A stretch of 8,703 nt of DNA from Rhodobacteraceae bacterium UBA3087 (GTDB lineage: Bacteria; Pseudomonadota; Alphaproteobacteria; Rhodobacterales; Rhodobacteraceae): contig DFBF01000302.1 of NCBI GenBank assembly GCA_002367285.1, positions 1 through 8,703 of the forward strand. Reading direction: 5' to 3'. Both the position numbers and the translations under genes were made by a program. Shown one piece after another: positions 1-6,208 of the stretch. Numbering within the stretch: the stretch's first letter is position 1; each line of letters opens with the position of its first letter. The notes beneath the pieces were generated by a model. It worked only from the letters and a program-made list of their open reading frames with translations, had not been told where the DNA came from and searched no databases.

Positions 1-272
1 TAGCCGACCTCGGTGAACTTGGTCGCTTCGACCTTGATGAACGGCGCGCGGGCCAGTTTTGCCAGACGGCGGCTGATTTCGGTTTTGCCAACGCCTGTGG
101 GACCAATCATCAGGATGTTCTTGGGGTACACCTCGTCTCGCAAATCAGCGCCCAGTTGTTTGCGCCGCCACCGGTTGCGCAGGGCAACAGCGACGGCGCG
201 TTTTGCGTCACTTTGGCCGATGATAAAACGGTCCAGCTCGGATACGATTTCGCGCGGGGTCAGGTCGGTCAT
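1..272 (-). CDS. hslU: HslU, ATPase subunit of the HslVU protease (5' part only)
   Basis: HslU is the AAA+ unfoldase that feeds substrates into the HslV peptidase in the cytoplasm. Only the first 90 codons are present; the gene runs off the left edge. The fragment starts with MTDLTPREIV, followed by the family's N-terminal stretch (FIIGQ, then a basic ALRNRWRRK segment) and a complete Walker A motif, GPTGVGKT, at residues 57-64. The last readable residues, KFTEVGY, match the conserved segment after Walker A. The ATG at 270-272 overlaps the hslV stop codon as ATGA, so the two genes are translationally coupled in the order hslV-hslU. Nothing is truncated biologically as far as can be seen. The identification is secure. 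Confidence 0.96.
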   Translation of the reverse strand, partial: MTDLTPREIVSELDRFIIGQSDAKRAVAVALRNRWRRKQLGADLRDEVYPKNILMIGPTGVGKTEISRRLAKLARAPFIKVEATKFTEVG

Positions 273-826
273 TTTGCTATCTTCTCCACGGTCAGGTTGC
301 CGTTCGTATACACACAGATGTCGGCGGCGATGGCCATGGCACGGCGCGCGACGCTTTCCGCGTCCCCATGCCCGCCCATCATGCCCCGCGCGGCGGCCAG
401 GGCATAGTTTCCGCCTGACCCGATCGCCGCCACGTCGTGTTCAGGCTCCAATACATCGCCAGCGCCGGTGATGATATACAGCTCGCTCCCATCGGTGACG
501 ATCAGCATCGCCTCCAGCTTTTGCAGGTATTTGTCGGTGCGCCAGTCTTTGGCCAGCTCAACCGAGGCCCGTTGCAGCTGCCCGGGCGTTGCCTCCAGCT
601 TGGCCTCAAGCCGTTCAAGCAGGGTAAAGGCGTCGGCGGTCGATCCGGCGAACCCGGCCACAACGTCATAGCCACCCGGCGACAGCCGCCGCACCTTGCG
701 CGCTGTACCTTTGATCACGGTCTGACCCAGGCTGACCTGCCCGTCGCCTGCCACAACTACTTCGCCGCCCTTGCGCACGCCGATAATCGTCGTGCCGTGC
801 CAACCGGGAAAATCGTTATCCGCCAT
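269..826 (-). CDS. hslV: HslV, threonine peptidase subunit of the HslVU protease
   Basis: HslV (ClpQ) forms the proteolytic double hexamer capped by HslU and is an N-terminal-threonine hydrolase. The 185-residue product has the pattern FPGWHG-TTI, so the mature enzyme should begin at Thr12 after removal of an 11-residue propeptide. Numbering from Thr12, the expected active-site Asp17 and Lys33 fall on D28 (in AGDGQ) and K44 (in ARKVRRL). The AGFAGSTADAF and IGSGGNYA segments are also typical. The frame stays open upstream to 946, but the ATG at 824-826 is preferred: it has AGGAGA about five bases upstream, and it gives the normal family length. The stop overlaps the hslU start by four bases. 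Heat-shock control is likely for the family; a candidate promoter is listed separately. Confidence 0.97.
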   Translation of the reverse strand: MADNDFPGWHGTTIIGVRKGGEVVVAGDGQVSLGQTVIKGTARKVRRLSPGGYDVVAGFAGSTADAFTLLERLEAKLEATPGQLQRASVELAKDWRTDKYLQKLEAMLIVTDGSELYIITGAGDVLEPEHDVAAIGSGGNYALAAARGMMGGHGDAESVARRAMAIAADICVYTNGNLTVEKIAK

Positions 827-853
827 GGTGTCTCCTATTCTGGTTGGGAAACT

Positions 854-882
854 ATATGGACACGGGTGCCGCGCGGCACAAG
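854..882 (-). promoter_or_regulatory. Candidate hslVU promoter, possibly heat-shock sigma (RpoH) type
   Basis: Read on the minus strand, CTTGTG (877-882) and GTCCATAT (854-861) are separated by 15 bases. This resembles the sigma-32 layout (CTTGAA, 13-15 bases, CCCCATNT), matching 4 of 6 and 5 of 7 specified bases. The same DNA can also be read as a weak housekeeping promoter, TTGTGC-17-CATATA. Predicted initiation near 847 would give a leader of about 20 bases containing the hslV ribosome binding site. hslVU is a classic heat-shock operon in other proteobacteria. The match is by eye and moderate. Confidence 0.4.
866..879. repeat. 14-bp perfect palindrome in the hslV / glycosyltransferase-like divergent region
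   Basis: GTGCCGCGCGGCAC is its own reverse complement over 14 bases. It lies between the two candidate hslV promoter elements, in the 94-bp gap shared with the divergent gene starting at 921. It could be an operator for either gene. Because the sequence is so GC-rich, chance occurrence is possible. Confidence 0.6.
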
Positions 883-920
883 CGTTTGCGTCCGTTTGGC
901 GGTGGCGATACCCTGCACGC

Positions 921-1835
921 ATGGCTGAACCGAAGATCCTGCGCATCTATCTGGACCCCATCCCGTTGCAACAGGCGCGCGATGGCACATTCGGGATTAT
1001 GAACCGCGTGCAGGCGGCGTTCGAGGGGCGCGGGTTTCGGGTGGAATTTCGCAAGAACAGCGAACGCGAGCGGCTGAAGTCAGCGATGCGCAACGGCTAT
1101 TCCTTATTCTATATGGATGACCCGTTTCACGCAAATTCCCTGACCCTGCGCAAGGCGTATTATTTCCCGTTCTGGCGGATCGAAAACAGCGCAAAACGGT
1201 GGGACTTTGAAGTCGCCCAAGCGCCCTTCAATCCTGCCAAAGTAGACCCTATTCAGGCGCAAAGGTGGGTATCCAGCTGGCGCAAATGGAATTTCAAAGA
1301 GAGCATGAAGGGTGTCACCCGCGATGGCCCTGTCTATGTCCCGTTGCAAGGGCGCCTGCTGGAACAGCGTTCATTTCAGGCCGCAAGCCCGATTGATATG
1401 ATCCGTGCGGTACAAAGCAGCACGGACAGGCCGATCCTGTTGGGTCTGCATCCTGGTGAGGTTTATGATGTCGAGGAACTGGCGGCGGTGCAGGCCATCG
1501 CCGACGCTGACCCACGTGTTAGCCTGCAAACAGGTGGAATGATCGCGGCGCTGAAGGCTTGCGACTATGTCGTCACACAGAATTCAACGGCCGCCCTGTC
1601 CGGGTTCTTTTTCCACAAACCGGCCGTGCTGTTCGGACAGATTGATTTCCACCATCAGATGACGAATGTGCACGACTTAGGCCAGGTGAAAGCCTTGTCA
1701 GACATCAAACAGACAACACCTGCCTTTGATCAATACCTGTATTGGTTCATCCAGATGAACGCGATCAAGGCGGACGAAGACGCAGCAGAACAGGCCATTC
1801 TGGAGACCGTCAAACGCCGCGGCTGGCAGGTTTAA
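921..1835 (+). CDS. Capsule-polysaccharide / glycosyltransferase-like protein of unknown substrate
   Basis: The 304-residue cytoplasmic-looking protein has no signal peptide or membrane segment. Its C-terminal half shows a sequence pattern I associate with capsule-synthesis (KpsC/KpsS-like, GT-B-fold) proteins: VYVPLQGR at about 138-145, LHPGE at 176-180, an Asp-Pro-rich turn before LQTGG, then CDYVVTQNSTAAL (214-226) and HKPAVLFG (232-239). In that family these segments form the sugar-nucleotide site. The N-terminal half is not recognised. The ATG at 921 is chosen because it leaves a clean 94-bp gap to divergent hslV; the frame is open further upstream, but a longer start would overlap hslV. 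The ribosome binding site is weak. The gene stands alone, with no capsule export or other sugar genes nearby. Its stop codon overlaps that of convergent hemH by four bases. Exact function is unknown. Confidence 0.72.
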   Translation: MAEPKILRIYLDPIPLQQARDGTFGIMNRVQAAFEGRGFRVEFRKNSERERLKSAMRNGYSLFYMDDPFHANSLTLRKAYYFPFWRIENSAKRWDFEVAQAPFNPAKVDPIQAQRWVSSWRKWNFKESMKGVTRDGPVYVPLQGRLLEQRSFQAASPIDMIRAVQSSTDRPILLGLHPGEVYDVEELAAVQAIADADPRVSLQTGGMIAALKACDYVVTQNSTAALSGFFFHKPAVLFGQIDFHHQMTNVHDLGQVKALSDIKQTTPAFDQYLYWFIQMNAIKADEDAAEQAILETVKRRGWQV

Positions 1836-2911
1836 TCCAGCCAACCGCCCAGGTTGCGTTGAATGATCCCCGACAGGGCCGCGATGTGGGCGTCATCGTC
1901 ATTCAGGCAGGGAATATAGGTAAAGCTCTCGCCACCCGCCTCGATAAAGGCTTCCTGGATTTCTTCCTGGATTTCCTCGAGCGTTTCGATGCAATCGGCC
2001 GAAAACGCGGGCGCAATCACGGCGATGTTCTTTTTCCCGGCTTTGGCCAGACGCGCGACCTCTTCAACCGTATAGGGTTTCAGCCATTCTTCGGGGCCGA
2101 AAACGGATTGGAACGTGGTGGTGATATCGCCATCCGCCCAGCCCAGCCGCTCCTGCAACAGGCGCGATTGTTTCTGGCATTGGCAATGGTACGGATCGCC
2201 TTCGGTCAAGTATCGGATGGGCATACCGTGATAGGAGACGATCAGCGTGTCAGGCCGCGTTTCCATTGCCTCATAGGCCCGCGTGACCGACCCGGCCAAC
2301 GCATCCAGGTAAGCGTTATCTTCGAAATAGGCCGCGACGGTGCGTGCGGCGGGTTGGGATTTTTCCACCATAAGCGCCCGGAAGAATTCGTCATTCGCCG
2401 TGCCCATCGTCGCGCCCGCATATTGCGGGTATAGCGGAAAGAACAAGACCCTATCACAGCCGGATTTGACCATTTCAGCCACTTTCGACTTGGTCGACGG
2501 GTTGCCGTATCGCATGCAGAAATCAACCATGACCTGATCGCCGTACAGGTCTTGCATTGTCGATTTCAGCTTGGCGGTCTGTGCCTTGGTGATCGTCATC
2601 AACGGGCTTTCGCCCTGTTCATGATTCCAGATTGATTTATACGCCGCACCCGAACTGCGTGGGCGTTTGGTCAGGATGATCCCTTGCAGGATCGGTTGCC
2701 ATTTCCAGGCCGGGTAATCGATCACACGCCTGTCCGACAGAAACTCGTTCAGATACCGGCGCATGGGCCAATAGTCATAGCCATCCGGCGTGCCCAAATT
2801 GGCAATCAGAATGCCCACCTTGCGGGGTGGAATGATCGGGTGGTCGGCTGGCTTTTGCATGGGGTGATCCTGGCTTGGCGCGTTTCGTTTCAGATAAACT
2901 GTTTTGGACAC
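1832..2911 (-). CDS. hemH: Ferrochelatase HemH
   Basis: HemH inserts ferrous iron into protoporphyrin IX, the last step of protoheme synthesis. The 359-residue reading has the family landmarks: NLGTPD at 38-43, LSDRRVIDYP at 58-67, FCMRYGNPS around 131-139, the metal-site histidine in SYHGMP (H228), YHCQCQK, FQSVFGPEEWLKPYT (267-281), and the conserved glutamate in SADCIETLEEI (E309). The start is uncertain. A GTG at 2909-2911 gives the product described and retains an N-terminal APxxDHP stretch as in related proteins, but lacks a clear ribosome binding site. The ATG at 2858-2860 (342 residues) has AGGA seven bases upstream. The GTG lies 3 bp after the stop of the upstream NDUFAF5-like gene, so the two probably share a transcript. 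The 3' end interlocks with the convergent gene ending at 1835. Confidence 0.95.
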   Translation of the reverse strand: MSKTVYLKRNAPSQDHPMQKPADHPIIPPRKVGILIANLGTPDGYDYWPMRRYLNEFLSDRRVIDYPAWKWQPILQGIILTKRPRSSGAAYKSIWNHEQGESPLMTITKAQTAKLKSTMQDLYGDQVMVDFCMRYGNPSTKSKVAEMVKSGCDRVLFFPLYPQYAGATMGTANDEFFRALMVEKSQPAARTVAAYFEDNAYLDALAGSVTRAYEAMETRPDTLIVSYHGMPIRYLTEGDPYHCQCQKQSRLLQERLGWADGDITTTFQSVFGPEEWLKPYTVEEVARLAKAGKKNIAVIAPAFSADCIETLEEIQEEIQEAFIEAGGESFTYIPCLNDDDAHIAALSGIIQRNLGGWLD

Positions 2912-2914
2912 CGG

Positions 2915-3733
2915 TCAATCGGGCAGTTTCGTTTCATCCGTGTTCAGGGCATCTGACAGACGCGCCATGGCGGACCCGGGGCGCAGTGGTTTTTGTTGAC
3001 TGTCATCGGGGGCCCATCCGGTCAGAAAGATCATTTCGAATGTTGCCGGAATACGCCCATCGGTGCCGAAGTGCTGTTCATAGCGCTGGGCGACATCGGC
3101 AAACAGGCTACGGGAAACCGGGCGTTTCAGCCTTTGGTCCAGGGCATTTCCCTCGCCCATCGCCCTAAGATCACGCATCAGGGAAAATGCATCCGAATAG
3201 GTCACGTTGCGCAGCGAACTATCGGCGACAGGCAACGCGAACCCGGCCCGCTGCATCAGAGCGCCAAGATCACGGATTTCCCCCATCGGCGCGACGCGCG
3301 GCGACAGCCCGCCAGTATGGGCCACTTCGGCCTCGGACAGGGTGCTGCGCAGCTCGCTTAGGGTTTGACCGCCGAACATCACGCCCATGAACAACCCATC
3401 GGGTTTCAGCGCGCGGCGGCTTTGGATCAGCTGGCCGACAGGGTCGTTGGCCCAGTGCAGCGACAGCCCATGGATCACCAGATCATGCGCGCCGGGCGCC
3501 AGAGCAAGCACCTCGTCATCGGGCACAATCACCGCATTGGGAAAGAAATCTGCCCAGATTTGTGGAAAACCGGTCACCACGGCGGGTTTGGTAAACGGTC
3601 TGTTAACCTCTGTTAAGCGATCCTGTACCTCGTCGGCCGCGTCCTGTTGCAAGAACATGCCATCAGGCGTCGCACGGGCGCGGTTGCGGGCCAGCTGTGC
3701 GGGGTCGGTCAGTTTTGGTGGGCTCTGCGTCAT
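2915..3733 (-). CDS. NDUFAF5-like methyltransferase-fold protein, probable complex I assembly factor
   Basis: The 272-residue protein resembles mitochondrial NDUFAF5, a class I methyltransferase-fold protein that hydroxylates an arginine in a complex I subunit during assembly. Shared segments are LARNRAR near the N terminus, HGLSLHWANDP (88-98), RRALKPDGLFMGVMFGG (106-122) followed by TLSELR, GGLSPRVAP (141-149), DLGALMQRAGF, LRAMGEGNA (189-197), and a C-terminal SQQKPLRPGSA like the QARPAERGSA tail of the human protein. The odd feature is that the position of the SAM-binding glycine loop (LDLGCGRG in NDUFAF5) reads VVTGFPQIW at 52-60, so motif I is degenerate. The start at 3731-3733 has only a weak ribosome binding site; upstream in-frame codons would run into divergent comF. 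It sits just upstream of hemH. The family call is fairly strong; the activity is inferred. Confidence 0.82.
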   Translation of the reverse strand: MTQSPPKLTDPAQLARNRARATPDGMFLQQDAADEVQDRLTEVNRPFTKPAVVTGFPQIWADFFPNAVIVPDDEVLALAPGAHDLVIHGLSLHWANDPVGQLIQSRRALKPDGLFMGVMFGGQTLSELRSTLSEAEVAHTGGLSPRVAPMGEIRDLGALMQRAGFALPVADSSLRNVTYSDAFSLMRDLRAMGEGNALDQRLKRPVSRSLFADVAQRYEQHFGTDGRIPATFEMIFLTGWAPDDSQQKPLRPGSAMARLSDALNTDETKLPD

Positions 3734-3748
3734 GGGCGCGGACCATAG

Positions 3749-3754
3749 AAGGAG
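3749..3754 (+). promoter_or_regulatory. Ribosome binding site that selects a TTG start for comF
   Basis: AAGGAG ends nine bases before the TTG at 3764-3766. The next in-frame ATG (3782) has no such site at a workable distance. This favours the rare TTG start. The site also lies within the 30-bp gap to the divergent gene starting at 3733. Confidence 0.7.
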
Positions 3755-3763
3755 CGTTGAAAA

Positions 3764-4480
3764 TTGCAATCGGCCCTGACCATGTTGTTCCCGCCACAAT
3801 GCGTCAGCTGTGGTGACCCGGTGGAAACCGAGTTCGGTCTGTGCGGTAAATGCTGGGTCCAAACGCCCTTCATTGCCGGGCTGGTTTGTGACACCTGCGG
3901 CACGCCTTTGCCGGGCGAGGATGACGGCCATATCGTGCACTGCGATGACTGCATGGCGCTGGCGCGACCCTGGATGCGCGGGCGGTCAACGCTGATTTAC
4001 AAGGACAATGCGCGACGACTGGTGCTGGCGCTGAAACACGGTGACCGTTTGGATCTGGCGCGACCCGCAGGTGTCTGGATGGCCCGCGCAATGGCGCCGA
4101 TCCTCGAGCCGGACATGATCGTTGTTCCTGTCCCCGCCCATTGGACGCGCCTGTTTCAAAGACGCTACAACCAAGCAGCAGTGCTTGCCAAGACCATGGC
4201 GACCGAGCTTCGGTTTCAGTTCGCACCGGATGTATTGATCCGCCCGCGTCGCACCACACCGCACGAAGGCATGAGCCTGGATGCACGCTTTGCCAACATG
4301 CAGGGCGCGATCCGGCCGCACCCGAAACGGGGCGAACGATTGGCGGGGCGCAAGGTTTTGCTGGTCGATGATGTCATGACCTCTGGGGCAACTTTTGCCG
4401 CTTGCGCCGAGGCCGCATTGGCCGCTGGCGCGCAAGAGGTAAGAACCGCCGCACTGGCGCGCGTGGTCAAGGATGCCTAA
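3764..4480 (+). CDS. comF: ComF family phosphoribosyltransferase-like protein
   Basis: ComF proteins combine an N-terminal cysteine cluster with a type I phosphoribosyltransferase domain; in competent bacteria they help bring transforming DNA in as single strands, while elsewhere the role is less clear. This 238-residue protein has eight cysteines in four CxxC pairs: C13/C16, C27/C30, C42/C45 and C60/C63, consistent with metal-binding knuckles. The ComF signature RRYNQA is at 133-138, and the PRPP-binding loop VLLVDDVMTSGAT at 198-210. The length is usual. The TTG start is set by AAGGAG nine bases upstream. A 37-bp gap without a terminator leads to the glutaredoxin gene, so it probably heads a four-gene operon. 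Its start lies 30 bp from the divergent NDUFAF5-like gene. Confidence 0.93.
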   Translation: MQSALTMLFPPQCVSCGDPVETEFGLCGKCWVQTPFIAGLVCDTCGTPLPGEDDGHIVHCDDCMALARPWMRGRSTLIYKDNARRLVLALKHGDRLDLARPAGVWMARAMAPILEPDMIVVPVPAHWTRLFQRRYNQAAVLAKTMATELRFQFAPDVLIRPRRTTPHEGMSLDARFANMQGAIRPHPKRGERLAGRKVLLVDDVMTSGATFAACAEAALAAGAQEVRTAALARVVKDA

Positions 4481-4517
4481 ATAGGGCGAAACCGAAACGC
4501 TCGATAAAGGCAACGCC

Positions 4518-4775
4518 ATGCAACCTGTGACAATCTACACCACCCAAATGTGCGGCTTTTGCCACGCTGCGAAACGGCTTTTGACCTCGAAAGGGGTTGA
4601 GTTCACTGAAATCGACGTCGCCATGAACCCAGACAAGCGCCAGGAAATGATGGCGCGGGCCAATGGCGGATATACCGTGCCGCAGATTTTCATCGCTGAA
4701 GCCCATGTTGGCGGATGTGATGACCTGTATGATCTGGAACGCGTCGGAAAACTTGACTCCATGTTGGCTGGCTGA
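4518..4775 (+). CDS. grxC: Glutaredoxin 3 (GrxC type)
   Basis: This is a dithiol glutaredoxin that reduces disulfides and glutathionylated proteins using glutathione, in the cytoplasm. The 85-residue single-domain product has the active site CGFC (C12-C15) after IYTTQM; a glycine replaces the first residue of the commoner CPYC, which I recall as normal in relatives. The cis-proline motif TVPQIFI (P55) and the glutathione-binding GGCDDL (65-70) are present. AAGG lies seven bases before the ATG. The stop TGA overlaps the next gene's ATG by one base, so translation is coupled with the nitrilase-family gene, suggesting linked thiol or glutathione functions. Confidence 0.95.
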   Translation: MQPVTIYTTQMCGFCHAAKRLLTSKGVEFTEIDVAMNPDKRQEMMARANGGYTVPQIFIAEAHVGGCDDLYDLERVGKLDSMLAG

Positions 4776-5593
4776 TGCGCGCAGGGCTGGTCCAGATCAC
4801 CGCAACGGATGATCCGGCGGCAAACCTGCCGGTGACGGTGGCTTTCGTGCGCGAAGCCGCCGCGATGGGCGCTGAGTTTGTCCTGACACCAGAGGTGACA
4901 AACATCATTTCGACCAGTCGCAAACATCAACAACGGGTGTTGCATCACGAGGCGGATGACCCCAGCTTGGCGGCCTTGTGCGCCGAGGCCAAAGCGTTGG
5001 GCATCTGGTTGCTGATTGGGTCTTTGGCGCTGAAGACGGATGGCGCGGATGGGCGGTTTGCAAACCGGTCCTTCATGATCGCGCCCAGCGGTGAAATTGT
5101 CGCGCGATACGACAAAATCCACATGTTCGATGTGGAAATCGACGCTACCGAAAGCTATCGCGAAAGCGCCGGGTATCGCCCAGGAACGCGGGCCGTGTTG
5201 GCAGAGGCCGACTTTGCCAAGATCGGCATGACGATTTGTTATGACATGCGATTTGCGAACCTTTATCGCAGATTGGCCCATGCAGGGGCGCAGATCCTGA
5301 CAGTCCCGGCCGCCTTTTCACCGGTGACCGGCAAAGCGCATTGGGAAAGCCTGCTGCGCGCCCGGGCGATTGAAACCGGATGTTTCGTCTTTGCGCCGGC
5401 CCAATGCGGCAGCCATGGCGACAAGCGCTCAACGCATGGGCACAGCCTGGTCGTGTCACCCTGGGGCGAGGTCTTGGCAGATGGCGGTGGCGTACCCGGT
5501 GTGACTTTGGTTGATTTTGACCTCAAGGACGTGGAAAGGTCCCGCGCAAGGGTCCCGTCACTGACCCATGACCGTGAATTCGAAGGCCCATGA
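4775..5593 (+). CDS. Carbon-nitrogen hydrolase, NIT1-like (probable deaminated-glutathione amidase)
   Basis: The 272-residue cytoplasmic enzyme belongs to the nitrilase superfamily. The catalytic triad is visible: E40 (LTPEV), K114 (RYDKIHMFD) and C155 (ICYDMRF). Within the superfamily it is most like mammalian NIT1 and bacterial YbeM: FDV followed by ESYRES, then AFSPVTGKAHWESLLRARAIE, APAQCGSHGDKRSTHGHS and SPWGEVLA. NIT1 proteins hydrolyse deaminated glutathione, a side product of transaminases, to alpha-ketoglutarate and cysteinylglycine. Overlap with a glutaredoxin gene supports a glutathione-related role but does not prove it; a general omega-amidase activity is the main alternative. 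The next gene's ATG begins directly after its stop. The superfamily call is certain; the substrate is inferred. Confidence 0.9.
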   Translation: MRAGLVQITATDDPAANLPVTVAFVREAAAMGAEFVLTPEVTNIISTSRKHQQRVLHHEADDPSLAALCAEAKALGIWLLIGSLALKTDGADGRFANRSFMIAPSGEIVARYDKIHMFDVEIDATESYRESAGYRPGTRAVLAEADFAKIGMTICYDMRFANLYRRLAHAGAQILTVPAAFSPVTGKAHWESLLRARAIETGCFVFAPAQCGSHGDKRSTHGHSLVVSPWGEVLADGGGVPGVTLVDFDLKDVERSRARVPSLTHDREFEGP

Positions 5594-6040
5594 ATGTCCG
5601 ATAGCTCGACCGACAGCCTCTCCGTCGCCTTGTTCAGTGAAATGTTCATGGCCGACCAACTGGCGCGCAATCGCCTGTCCAGGGCGTTGCCCAAGGGCAT
5701 GGAGCTGAGCCATTTTTCCGTGCTGAACCACCTTGCGCGTGTGGGTGACGAAAAAAGCCCGGCACAGTTGGCCAAGGCGTTTCACGTGACGCGCGGGGCG
5801 ATGACCAATACGCTGAACAAACTGGAATGGGCCGGCCATGTGCATATTCGCCCCGATTGGGACGACGCGCGGCGTAAATTCGTGACGATCTCACCTGCTG
5901 GCCGCCGTGCACGTGATTCGGCACTGCAAGCGATTACACCGATTATCGCGGGCATCGTCGAATCAATCGGCGTGGACAAAGTGAAGGCCGCTTTGCCGGT
6001 GCTGCGCGAAGTGCGGGAACGATTTGACGAAGACCACTGA
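5594..6040 (+). CDS. MarR family transcriptional regulator
   Basis: A 148-residue winged-helix protein. An N-terminal dimerisation helix (about 10-33) leads to a helix-turn-helix (about 52-82; SPAQLAKAFHVTRGAMTNTL) and a wing of the MarR type, PDWDDARRKFVTIS at 87-100, where D91 and R93/R94 match the family's D-x-R turn. A C-terminal helix completes the dimer region. There are no cysteines, so an OhrR-like thiol switch is not available to it. It starts immediately after the nitrilase-family stop codon with no gap, so it is the last gene of the comF-grxC-amidase run and may regulate this operon or something elsewhere. Ligand and targets cannot be read from the sequence. ATG choice is supported by the tight coupling. 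Confidence 0.92.
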   Translation: MSDSSTDSLSVALFSEMFMADQLARNRLSRALPKGMELSHFSVLNHLARVGDEKSPAQLAKAFHVTRGAMTNTLNKLEWAGHVHIRPDWDDARRKFVTISPAGRRARDSALQAITPIIAGIVESIGVDKVKAALPVLREVRERFDEDH

Positions 6041-6097
6041 TGGCGCCTGCGCCCCGGTCAACGCCCACCCACCCGCCCCGTTGCCCGGCGCACAGGC

Positions 6098-6191
6098 TTG
6101 TTCTTTTCCTCTTGCCGGAAATATCCCCGCCGGAGGCCAGAAATCTGCCGCGCAGCGGCTATGCCCAACAAGAGGAGACTGCGAAGCAGTT
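6098..6191. repeat. Intergenic element with nested inverted repeats between marR and ubiG
   Basis: The 168-bp convergent gap (6041-6208) holds no supported gene. Within it, TCCTCTTG at 6107-6114 pairs with CAAGAGGA at 6169-6176 (8 of 8). Between these arms are two copies of GCCGG (6114-6118 and 6129-6133) and a hairpin, GCCGC-GCA-GCGGC, at 6147-6159. Just outside is a second hairpin, ACTGC-GAA-GCAGT, at 6178-6190. The mix looks like a dispersed intergenic repeat or a two-sided terminator; no long T run follows any stem on either strand. From memory similar CCGGAAATATCCCCGCCGG text occurs in other Rhodobacteraceae intergenic regions, but this was not checked. Confidence 0.5.
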
Positions 6192-6208
6192 GACGATTGG
6201 CGGGAGCG

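Noticed and set aside
827..946. N-terminal extension of hslV by 40 residues
   Set aside because: The extension reads through the promoter and into the divergent gene, and the internal ATG at 824-826 has a clear AGGAGA and gives the usual propeptide.
1742..2434. 230-codon plus-strand open frame opposite hemH
   Set aside because: It starts inside the preceding gene in another frame and mirrors ferrochelatase codons; nothing supports it as a protein.
3603..3616. Pair of TTAA sites resembling a CtrA box
   Set aside because: The spacing is six bases instead of seven, and the pair lies within the coding region of the NDUFAF5-like gene.
4481..4517. Possible terminator between comF and the glutaredoxin gene
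   Set aside because: No stable stem or T run is visible in these 37 bases, so readthrough is more likely.
4535..5281. 248-codon minus-strand open frame opposite grxC and the nitrilase-family gene
   Set aside because: Both plus-strand genes carry full active sites; the antisense product has no family features and no ribosome binding site.
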